Source of the DNA: Arthrobacter dokdonellae
GTDB taxonomy: Bacteria > Actinomycetota > Actinomycetes > Actinomycetales > Micrococcaceae
Assembly (NCBI RefSeq): GCF_003268655.1
Contig: NZ_CP029642.1
Coordinates: 2,108,001-2,172,000 of the forward strand
DNA: 64,000 bases
Direction of reading: 5' to 3'
Positions 9,042 to 16,242 of this stretch are shown in pieces (the first letter of the stretch is position 1; the number at the start of each line of letters is the position of its first letter). A model generated the notes under the pieces. That model ran no database searches, was not told the origin of the DNA, and was given only the letters and a program-made list of their open reading frames with translations. Position numbers and translations under genes: made by a program.

Positions 9042-10565
9042 TTAAACGCTGCGGGCCACCACGTCCTCGACGTAGGCCACGAGGGTGCGCACGGCCATGC
9101 CGGTGCCCTGCTTCGGGGTGTAGCCATAGGGGGAGCCCTCGTTGAAGGCGGGCCCGGCAATGTCCAGGTGGGCCCATGGAATGGTCGTCCCGTTCCTGTC
9201 CTTGCCGATGAACTCCTGTAGGAACACCGCTGCAGTCATCATGCCGCCCATGCGCTCACCAATGTTGGCCAGGTCCGCCACGGGCGAATCCAGCGTGGGG
9301 CGAAGCTCCTCCGGCAGCGGCATGGGCCACACCAGCTCGCCGGCCCTGTCGGCGGCGGCCTTCAGGGCCGCGCTGACGCCGTCGTCCCCCATGACACCGG
9401 CGGTCCGGTGCCCCAGGGCCACCACCTGCGCGCCGGTCAGGGTCGCGACGTCGATGATGGCGTCGGGGAATTCCTGCGAGGCGGCCACCAGACCGTCGGC
9501 CATGACCAGCCGGCCTTCGGCGTCGGTGTTGAGCACCTCGACGGTCTTGCCGCCGAAGATGGTCAGCACGTCGGAGGGGCGGATGGCCGTGCCGGAGGGC
9601 ATGTTCTCAGCGATGCACAGCCACCCGGTGACGTTGACCGGCAGGCCCAGGCCGGCCACGGCCAGGACGGTGTTGAGCACGGCGGCCGCCCCGGCCATGT
9701 CGCACTTCATGGTGATCATGCCGGCACCGGGCTTAATGGAGATGCCGCCTGAGTCAAAGGTGATGCCCTTGCCCACCAGGGCCAGGTCGGCCACGGCCTT
9801 GTCGGACTTGTATTCCAGCTTCACCATGCGCGGCGGGCGCGAGGAACCCTGGCCCACGCCCATGATGCCGCCGTAGCCGTCCTTCAGCAGGCGCTTTTCG
9901 TCCATGACCGTCACCTTCACGGGAAGGCCCTTGGCCAGGTCCTTGGCCGCCTCGGCAAACGTCGCCGGGTACAGCCGGCTCGGGGGCTCGTTGACCAGCG
10001 TGCGCGTGGCGTTGACGGCCTTGGCGACGACGGCGGCCCGGTCCAGGGCCGCCGCCAGCGCCGGATCCTTGGCGAGGGAGGAGAAAATCGTCACCTTGGA
10101 CACCGCCTCCTTCGCCGCGTCCTTGCCGGAGTGCAGGCTGGCATACCGGTACGCGCCCAGCGCGGCGCCCTCGGCGAGGGCTGAAACCTGGTCCACCGCC
10201 GTCGTCGGCAGGGCCAGGACCACGTGCTTGAGGCCGGCCAGCTGGCGGACGGCGGAACCGGCGGCCCGGCGCAGGGATTCCTCGGTGATCTCCGTCCCGG
10301 ACAGCTTGCCGACACCGGCGAGCACCAGCACCTTCGCGCCGGAGTCCGGCAGGCCCGGCAGGCGCACCAACTGGTCGGCCGCACCGCTGACGCCCAAGGC
10401 GTCCAGCGACGCCTTCAGCGAGGCGACGGCGGACGCCGAAAGGGGGGAGTCAAGGATGACGGGTCCGTCGTCGCCCTTGCCGACGCCAATGACAAGTGCA
10501 TCCGCGGAGACCTTTTTGAGGTCGGAACTGATGACATTGAAGCTGATGGTGTTGCTCGCACTCAC
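9042..10565 (-). CDS. pepA: leucyl aminopeptidase (M17)
   Basis: Cytoplasmic di-metal aminopeptidase that releases N-terminal amino acids from peptides; it would act downstream of tricorn-type proteases. The C-terminal catalytic half shows the M17 signatures: KGITFDSGGISIKPGAGM (metal ligands Lys and Asp) and the hallmark NTDAEGRLVMADGL. The N-terminal half is the less conserved macro-like domain. The frame stays open far upstream, but the protein family begins at the GTG at 10565 (reading VSASNTISFNV), which has GTGAGG about 11 nt before it and gives 507 residues, the normal length. It is divergent from the PAC2 gene. In Streptomyces the same pepA-lpdA-sucB order is found. Confidence 0.92.
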   Translation of the reverse strand: MSASNTISFNVISSDLKKVSADALVIGVGKGDDGPVILDSPLSASAVASLKASLDALGVSGAADQLVRLPGLPDSGAKVLVLAGVGKLSGTEITEESLRRAAGSAVRQLAGLKHVVLALPTTAVDQVSALAEGAALGAYRYASLHSGKDAAKEAVSKVTIFSSLAKDPALAAALDRAAVVAKAVNATRTLVNEPPSRLYPATFAEAAKDLAKGLPVKVTVMDEKRLLKDGYGGIMGVGQGSSRPPRMVKLEYKSDKAVADLALVGKGITFDSGGISIKPGAGMITMKCDMAGAAAVLNTVLAVAGLGLPVNVTGWLCIAENMPSGTAIRPSDVLTIFGGKTVEVLNTDAEGRLVMADGLVAASQEFPDAIIDVATLTGAQVVALGHRTAGVMGDDGVSAALKAAADRAGELVWPMPLPEELRPTLDSPVADLANIGERMGGMMTAAVFLQEFIGKDRNGTTIPWAHLDIAGPAFNEGSPYGYTPKQGTGMAVRTLVAYVEDVVARSV

Positions 10566-10847
10566 GTTGTATGTGTCCTCACGGTAGTGGTGGGATGAAT
10601 GGGTGGCACTACCCACCGATCGTAGTCTCTTTGGATGTCCGGGTCTCTTTGAGGCGCGGCCGCCAAGTTCGGCGCGACCGGAAAAATTCCGCCTCCCCGG
10701 CTGCGGTACCGTATGTACGTCGAACGCTGAGCCGCCTTCCGGGAAAGCTGCCACCCGCAGGCGGCCGGACGCGATGCGCGCCGCCGGGATGATTCCGGGC
10801 ACCGGCGGTGTTGTGCTGGTGAGAGACATAAGTTGGTGAGGAAGACT
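10566..10847. other. divergent promoter region between pepA and the PAC2 gene
   Basis: This 282-bp gap must hold both promoters. A possible -10 TACCGT (10707-10712) is present but I could not pair it with a convincing -35. No small gene with coding character was seen. Confidence 0.4.
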
Positions 10848-11837
10848 ATGAACAACATTGCGTACACGCCCTTTCAAGACCCCGAGTCCCTGTATGCCCT
10901 TAATGAGGCACTGCTGGAGGGCGAGGACCTGCGCGGGCTGAACCTGCTGATGTCCTTCACTGGATTTTCCGACGCCGGGCACGTCATCCATCAGATCGCC
11001 GGCGAGCTCATCGACCACTTGGCGGCCGAGCCTGTGGCCATCTTCGACGTGGACCAGCTGATCGACTACCGCTCCCGCCGGCCCCGCATGACGTTCACCG
11101 AGGACCACCTCAGCGACTATCAGGCGCCGTCGCTGGTGCTGTACCGGATGGTCGACGCTCTGGGCAAGCCCTTCCTGTTCCTCAATGGCAGCGAGCCGGA
11201 CCTGCAATGGGAGCGGTTCACCTCGGCCGTGCTGGGCCTGGTCCGGCGACTGGACGTGAACCTGACCGCATGGGTGCACTCGGTGCCCATGCCGGTGCCG
11301 CACACCCGGCCCATTGGCGCCACGGTGCACGGCAACCGCCCCGAACTCATTGAGGGCATCTCGGCGTGGAAGACCACCCTGGACATTCCCTCCGCCATCG
11401 GCCACCTGCTCGAATACCGGCTGGCTGCAGAAGGGCGCAACGTGGTGGGCTATGCCATCCACGTCCCGCACTACCTGGCCGACGCCGAGTACCCGCCGGC
11501 CGCCGTCGCCGGGCTGGAATACCTCGGCGCGGCCGCATCGCTGATGCTGCCCAGCGAGCGGCTCCGCGAGGCCGGACGCGCCGTGGAACGCCAGATCACC
11601 GAACAGGTCGAGGCGTCTGCCGAGGTGCAGGCCGTGGTGCGCAACCTCGAGAAACAATATGACGAGCACAGCGAAGGCACGGAGCGCAGGTCCCTGCTGG
11701 CCGGGGACAACGACGAGCTGCCGGACGCGGACGAGCTCGGGGCTGCCGTCGAGGCCTACCTGGCCAGCCGGGACGGCCCATCCGGCGCGGGATCGTCTTC
11801 CGGCGTCACCGGCGACGGTGATTCCGGCAACATCTAG
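10848..11837 (+). CDS. PAC2 family protein
   Basis: Member of the PAC2 family, which is related to eukaryotic proteasome assembly chaperones and widespread in actinobacteria. The biochemical role in bacteria is unsettled. The N-terminal DLRGLNLLMSFTGFSDAGHVIHQI, the IFDVDQLIDYRSRRP segment and the HSVPMPVPHTRPIGATVHG stretch are characteristic. The C-terminal third is charged and helical (VERQITEQVEASAEVQAVVRNLEKQYDEH), followed by a Ser/Gly-rich tail. The start ATG at 10848 has GAGGA 6 nt upstream, which is preferred over an in-frame TTG at 10833. The length is 329 residues. Confidence 0.85.
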   Translation: MNNIAYTPFQDPESLYALNEALLEGEDLRGLNLLMSFTGFSDAGHVIHQIAGELIDHLAAEPVAIFDVDQLIDYRSRRPRMTFTEDHLSDYQAPSLVLYRMVDALGKPFLFLNGSEPDLQWERFTSAVLGLVRRLDVNLTAWVHSVPMPVPHTRPIGATVHGNRPELIEGISAWKTTLDIPSAIGHLLEYRLAAEGRNVVGYAIHVPHYLADAEYPPAAVAGLEYLGAAASLMLPSERLREAGRAVERQITEQVEASAEVQAVVRNLEKQYDEHSEGTERRSLLAGDNDELPDADELGAAVEAYLASRDGPSGAGSSSGVTGDGDSGNI

Positions 11838-11881
11838 GCCCTGACGGGCGAGGATGGGGCACCCCGGCAGCCCGCCGGGCA

Positions 11882-11887
11882 TAGGCT
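11882..11887 (+). promoter_or_regulatory. candidate -10 element of a leaderless MFS mRNA
   Basis: TAGGCT lies 6 nt before the GTG start at 11894, and no Shine-Dalgarno sequence is visible. Confidence 0.35.
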
Positions 11888-11893
11888 TTCGGT

Positions 11894-13294
11894 GTGGACA
11901 GTAAACGGGCATGGGCCATCTGGGGAACCGGCGTATTCGCCTACCTCGTCGCAGTGACGCAACGCACCTCGTTTGGCGTGGCGGGATTGGAAGCGACAAA
12001 CCGTTTCCACGCATCAGCGTCCGCCCTCTCCGCGTTTACCGTCATCCAACTGCTGGTCTACGCGGTGTTGCAGATTCCCGTGGGCGTCCTGGTGGACAGG
12101 TTCGGTCCCCGGCTGATGATCGCCGCCGGAGCCGCCGTGATGACCATTGGGCAGCTCCAGCTGGCCGCGGCGACCTCCGTGCCCGCAGGAGTTGTCGGAC
12201 GTGTCTTTGTGGGCGCCGGCGACGCCATGACGTTCATTTCGGTCATCCGGCTGATCCCGGCATGGTTCCCGGCACGGCGGGTTCCCCTGCTGACCCAGCT
12301 CACCGGACAGCTCGGGCAGTTCGGCCAGCTGATCTCCATAGCCCCGTTCGCCATCGTGCTGCACGTCTGGGGCTGGAGCCCTGCGTTCCTGGGCTTGTCC
12401 GCCTTGGGCATGCTGGCCTGCGTGCTGGCGTCCATGTTGCTGCGCAACGCCCCCGAATCCGCCGGCCCTGTGGTGCAGCCGGGCATGAGGGAAACCGCCG
12501 CCGACCTGGCCAGGGCCTGGCAGCAGCCGGGGACGCAGCTGGGCATGTGGAGCCACTTCGCCACACAGTTCGCCGGCAACGTGTTCGTCATGACCTGGGG
12601 GTACCCGTTCCTGGTTTCCGGCCAGGGCCTGGACCCGGCAGAGGCCAGCGTGGTGCTGAGCCTGTTCGTGGTGGTCGGCATCATCTGCGGGCCGCTGCTG
12701 GGCGGATGGGTGGGCCGGCACCCGTTGCGCCGCTCCACCATGGTGTTGGCGGTGACGTTCACCATTACCGCGGCATGGCTCGCCGTGATCCTATACCCCG
12801 GACAGGCGCCGTTGTGGCTGCTGGTCCTGCTGGTGCTGGCGCTGGCCCTGGGTGGCCCCGCCTCGATGATCGGCTTTGACTTTGCCCGCACCTTCAACCC
12901 CTCGCACCGCATCGGCACTGCCTCCGGCATAGTGAATGTTGGCGGCTTCTTCGCCGCCCTGGTCACCATGTACGTGGTGGGCCTGATCCTGGACCTGCTG
13001 AACAACAACGGCTTTTCCCACGGCAACCTCTACTCGCTGGACTCTTTTCGCATCGCCCTGTCCTTCCAGTTCATTGTGCTGGCCGTGGGCGCCGTGGCTG
13101 TCATCCGCGTGCGCGGCAAGGTCCGGCGCCGCATGGCCCTGGCCGGCGAAAACGTGCCGCCGCTGCGGCAGGCCCTGGCCGATAACCGCCGGCGCCGCGC
13201 ACAGTACCGTGCAGAAGTCCGCGCCGGGCGGCAGGCGGGGCAGCGGCCGGATCAGGCCGGACCCGGCCCGGGGCACGGGCAGGACAGCGACTAA
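11894..13294 (+). CDS. MFS transporter
   Basis: Major facilitator permease with about 12 predicted membrane segments. The motif A loop between segments 2 and 3 is clear (GVLVDRFGPRLM). A long hydrophobic run through WLLVLLVLALALGGPASMIGFDFARTFNP and the GTASGIVNVGGFFAALVTMYVVG segment support MFS membership. The C-terminus is a basic, Gln/Arg-rich cytoplasmic tail. The substrate cannot be inferred; nothing in the neighbourhood suggests one. Translation starts at GTG 11894, probably on a leaderless transcript. A short hairpin follows the stop. Confidence 0.88.
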   Translation: MDSKRAWAIWGTGVFAYLVAVTQRTSFGVAGLEATNRFHASASALSAFTVIQLLVYAVLQIPVGVLVDRFGPRLMIAAGAAVMTIGQLQLAAATSVPAGVVGRVFVGAGDAMTFISVIRLIPAWFPARRVPLLTQLTGQLGQFGQLISIAPFAIVLHVWGWSPAFLGLSALGMLACVLASMLLRNAPESAGPVVQPGMRETAADLARAWQQPGTQLGMWSHFATQFAGNVFVMTWGYPFLVSGQGLDPAEASVVLSLFVVVGIICGPLLGGWVGRHPLRRSTMVLAVTFTITAAWLAVILYPGQAPLWLLVLLVLALALGGPASMIGFDFARTFNPSHRIGTASGIVNVGGFFAALVTMYVVGLILDLLNNNGFSHGNLYSLDSFRIALSFQFIVLAVGAVAVIRVRGKVRRRMALAGENVPPLRQALADNRRRRAQYRAEVRAGRQAGQRPDQAGPGPGHGQDSD

Positions 13295-13303
13295 CGGTAA
13301 ATA

Positions 13304-13320
13304 GGTGGCCACGGGCCACC
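13304..13320 (+). terminator. short hairpin after the MFS gene
   Basis: A perfect 7-bp stem GGTGGCC/GGCCACC with an ACG loop lies 10 nt past the stop; flanking AACGG and CCGTT extend the symmetry. Confidence 0.5.
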
Positions 13321-13322
13321 CG

Positions 13323-13331
13323 TTATCCACA
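13323..13331 (+). promoter_or_regulatory. consensus DnaA box
   Basis: TTATCCACA is an exact match to the bacterial DnaA-box consensus and lies in the gap 62 nt upstream of the DUF4192 gene. It is a single box, so it is not an origin. It could be a DnaA regulatory site or chance. Confidence 0.4.
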
Positions 13332-13392
13332 GATCAGGCGGCTTTCGCGGTTGCCCCTGTTCCCAGGCCCTTCCTTTGGCCAGCCTTGAGGC

Positions 13393-14649
13393 ATGAGCAA
13401 ACAAGAGAAGATCAAAGTCAGCGCCGGCGAGGACCTGCTCGCCTTCATCCCGCACATTGTCGGGTACTGGCCGGAAAACAGCGTGGTGTGCATCGGCATG
13501 CGGGGCAAGGCGTTGCGCGCCACCATGCGCCTGGACCTGCCGACAGACGGTTCCGGCGACCTGAACCACTTTGCCGATGTCGCCGCCTGCCAGCTTGGAA
13601 GCGACGAGCAGGCCGATGGCTCCCTCGTGGCCATCTTCGGCGGCCCGGACTGGACCGATCCGGACGATTTCCCCTGCCAGGACGTCTTCGATGCCCTGCT
13701 GGACGCGCTCACCCGGGAGGGTCTGCCGGTTCGCGATGCCTGGTACGTGGGCCGCGATCATTGGCGGTGCATCTACTGCGTCAACCCGGCCTGCTGCCCG
13801 TGGCCAGGGTACAGCAACAGCAAGATCACCGGCAGCTTTGTCAGCGCCGAACTGGTCTACCGGGGCAGCACGGTCGAAGAGAGCCCCAGGGAACGGGTTC
13901 CGTCGATGACGGCCGTGGAGGACCCGGAACGGGCGGCGAAGGTGGAGCGGACGGCTGAGCCTGTCCTGGGCATCCTCGGCGTGCACGGGACGGCGGAAAA
14001 CCAACTCGTCGTGACTCTGGGCGCGTGGGAGCGCACCCTGGCGCACTGGCCGGAGCGGCCCGACGTCACCATGTGCGGATACCTCCTGGCCAGCCTGGGC
14101 AACACCGCCGTGCGCGACGCCGTCCTGGTTTCCTTCGCCACGACGCCTGAAACGTCGCTGGCTGGCGTGCTGGGCACCGGGTTCCTGCAGCCGGACCTGC
14201 CCGAGCCGGCCGTGCCGCGCAACTGGTATGGGGCCAGCAGCGCCGCGGGCCATGACATCGAGATCCTGGACGAGTCCGACGCCGGGATCGCAGCGGCCGC
14301 GGAGCTCTTCAGCGACGTCCTGCTGGGTGGCAGTGTCGGTGACCGGCGTCGGGCGCCGTCGCCCAACTGGGCGCGCATGGACGTGGCGGAGGAGCTTTTG
14401 TTGTACCTGGTGCGGTCAGTGGACGGAGAGGGCAAGGCGCCGCTGCTCTGCCTGCTGGGTTGGATTCAGTGGTGCCGGGGGAGGGGCACCTGGGCCGGTG
14501 CGTATTTCCTGGAATCCCAAAAATTCAGCCCGGGGTACAAGCTGGCGCAGCTGCTGGACCGGCTCCTGCAGGTAGGATTCGTTGCCGCCTGGGCAAAGGA
14601 CCAGCAGACTGCCTGGCCCGGCTACCGGCGGCAGGTGGAGGCAGCCTGA
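13393..14649 (+). CDS. DUF4192 domain protein
   Basis: Actinobacterial protein of unknown function. The domain opens with the family signature AGEDLLAFIPHIVGYWPENSVVCIGMRG and continues through the region with APLLCLLGWIQWCRGRGTWAGAYF near residue 350. The length of 418 residues is in the family range. No transmembrane segment or signal peptide is seen, so it is probably cytoplasmic. Two closely spaced Cys pairs (CVNPACCPW, about residue 137) could bind metal. The start ATG at 13393 has only a weak TTGAGG-type upstream element. A consensus DnaA box lies 62 nt upstream. The gene sits directly upstream of sigA, with a 258-bp gap. Confidence 0.85.
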   Translation: MSKQEKIKVSAGEDLLAFIPHIVGYWPENSVVCIGMRGKALRATMRLDLPTDGSGDLNHFADVAACQLGSDEQADGSLVAIFGGPDWTDPDDFPCQDVFDALLDALTREGLPVRDAWYVGRDHWRCIYCVNPACCPWPGYSNSKITGSFVSAELVYRGSTVEESPRERVPSMTAVEDPERAAKVERTAEPVLGILGVHGTAENQLVVTLGAWERTLAHWPERPDVTMCGYLLASLGNTAVRDAVLVSFATTPETSLAGVLGTGFLQPDLPEPAVPRNWYGASSAAGHDIEILDESDAGIAAAAELFSDVLLGGSVGDRRRAPSPNWARMDVAEELLLYLVRSVDGEGKAPLLCLLGWIQWCRGRGTWAGAYFLESQKFSPGYKLAQLLDRLLQVGFVAAWAKDQQTAWPGYRRQVEAA

Positions 14650-14766
14650 ACCGTGCCGGACCGGGGGGAAAACATGAGACAATGATTGCCTAGACCCGGT
14701 TGGGTCCGTGTTTTGCGCTGGATTTCGTGCTGGCGGTTCTTTCGAATAAACCTTGTGTGTGGCGGT

Positions 14767-14793
14767 GGGAACAATGCCGCCGTTCCGGGAGTT
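14767..14793 (+). promoter_or_regulatory. candidate sigma-R/sigma-H type promoter of sigA
   Basis: GGAAC (14768-14772) and GTT (14791-14793) are separated by exactly 18 nt, matching the GGAAY-N18-GTT pattern of actinobacterial thiol-stress ECF sigma factors. In Streptomyces coelicolor the principal sigma gene hrdB has a sigma-R-dependent promoter. Experimental proof is absent here. Confidence 0.4.
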
Positions 14794-14907
14794 ATACGTA
14801 CTGACCCTCCAAGTATGAAGTGATGCGTAAAGGCAGCGCGGACTTGACAGGGTCATAGTGGTGTTGCCCGCAGGTAACTCCACAGACCGCCGCAAGAAAG
14901 GTTTTCT

Positions 14908-16164
14908 GTGTCTGCTACTTCCAAGAGCAAAGACTCCACAACAATCGAGCTGAATGCGCCGGCCGACGCGCCACTGACCCCGGCCCAGAAGCGCGCGACC
15001 ACCCTTGCCGCGAAGAAGGCTGCCGCGGCTGCAGCCGGCTCGCCGGCCAAGGCTGCGCCGAAGGCGGCCGCAACCCGCCGCGGCAGGGCTTCCAAGAACG
15101 ATGAGGAAGCTGCCGACGTTGCCGTAGAAGAGGAAGACCCCGAGGCAGGCTCCGAAAAGCCCGCATTGCCTGCCCCCACGGGATCCGGCTTTGTTTACTC
15201 CGATTCCGACGATGACGACGCCCCTGTCCAGCAGGTCATGTCCGCCGGGGCCACGGCGGACCCGGTCAAGGACTACTTGAAGCAGATCGGAAAGGTTGCG
15301 CTGCTCAACGCCGAGCAGGAAGTCGACCTGGCACTGCGCATCGAGGCCGGTCTGTTTGCCACCGAGAAGCTGAACTCGCCAGAGGCCGCCAAGATGGACG
15401 TCCAGCTCAAGCGCGACTTGCAGCGCATTGTGCACGACGGAAAGCGTGCCAAGAACCACCTGTTGGAAGCCAACCTCCGCCTCGTCGTGTCCCTGGCCAA
15501 GCGGTACACCGGACGCGGCATGCTCTTCCTTGACCTCATCCAGGAAGGCAACCTTGGCCTGATCCGTGCAGTCGAAAAGTTCGATTACACGAAGGGGTTC
15601 AAGTTCTCCACCTATGCCACCTGGTGGATCCGACAGGCCATCACCCGGGCCATGGCCGACCAGGCGCGCACCATCCGCATCCCGGTGCACATGGTGGAGG
15701 TCATCAACAAGCTGGCCCGCGTCCAACGCCAGATGCTCCAGGACCTGGGCCGCGAACCCACTCCGGAAGAGCTGGCCAAGGAATTGGACATGACGCCTGA
15801 GAAGGTCGTTGAGGTCCAGAAGTACGGCCGAGAGCCCATATCGCTGCACACGCCACTGGGTGAAGACGGCGACTCCGAGTTCGGCGACCTCATTGAGGAC
15901 TCCGAGGCGGTGGTCCCCGCCGATGCCGTCTCCTTCACGCTGCTGCAGGAACAGCTGCACTCCGTGCTGGACACCCTTTCGGAACGCGAGGCGGGAGTGG
16001 TGGCCATGCGCTTTGGCCTGACGGACGGCCAGCCGAAGACTTTAGACGAAATCGGCAAGGTCTACGGGGTCACGCGCGAGCGCATCCGCCAGATAGAGTC
16101 CAAGACGATGTCCAAGCTGCGGCACCCGTCACGCTCCCAGGTCCTGCGCGACTACCTGGACTGA
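14908..16164 (+). CDS. sigA: principal RNA polymerase sigma factor
   Basis: Group 1 sigma-70 (RpoD/HrdB/SigA) that directs housekeeping transcription. After a low-complexity Ala/Lys and acidic N-terminus (about residues 1-115) come region 1.2 ([21 protein letters not shown], from residue 118), region 2 with the -10-recognising [16 protein letters not shown] (from about 231), region 3 ([19 protein letters not shown]) and region 4 with the -35 helix-turn-helix [20 protein letters not shown] (from about 380). It ends [13 protein letters not shown], as in other actinobacterial SigA proteins. Translation starts at GTG 14908, with GAAAGG 7 nt upstream. The sequence ahead contains a sigma-R-like promoter candidate. 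parE lies nearby, as in Streptomyces. Confidence 0.96.
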   Translation: MSATSKSKDSTTIELNAPADAPLTPAQKRATTLAAKKAAAAAAGSPAKAAPKAAATRRGRASKNDEEAADVAVEEEDPEAGSEKPALPAPTGSGFVYSDSDDDDAPVQQVMSAGATADPVKDYLKQIGKVALLNAEQEVDLALRIEAGLFATEKLNSPEAAKMDVQLKRDLQRIVHDGKRAKNHLLEANLRLVVSLAKRYTGRGMLFLDLIQEGNLGLIRAVEKFDYTKGFKFSTYATWWIRQAITRAMADQARTIRIPVHMVEVINKLARVQRQMLQDLGREPTPEELAKELDMTPEKVVEVQKYGREPISLHTPLGEDGDSEFGDLIEDSEAVVPADAVSFTLLQEQLHSVLDTLSEREAGVVAMRFGLTDGQPKTLDEIGKVYGVTRERIRQIESKTMSKLRHPSRSQVLRDYLD

Positions 16165-16176
16165 TCGTGTCATGAG

Positions 16177-16242
16177 CTGACCCGCAGTAGATGTCGTAAA
16201 TCCGCGAAAAGTGGACGTTTTTCGACATCTACTGCGGGTCAG
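16177..16242. terminator. bidirectional terminator overlapping a stop codon
   Basis: Perfect 20-bp arms (16177-16196 with 16223-16242) close a 26-nt loop between convergent sigA and the LAL regulator. The right arm contains the regulator stop codon (16239-16241). Confidence 0.75.

Noticed and set aside
10566-12014. Upstream in-frame extension of pepA by almost 500 codons
   Set aside because: It would run antisense through the PAC2 gene; M17 proteins begin at the GTG at 10565, which has a ribosome binding site.
13323-13331. Replication origin near the DnaA box
   Set aside because: Only one box, no AT-rich unwinding element and no dnaA/dnaN neighbours.
14844-14849. TTGACA before sigA as a housekeeping -35
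   Set aside because: No acceptable -10 lies 16-18 bp downstream, so it was not called as a promoter.
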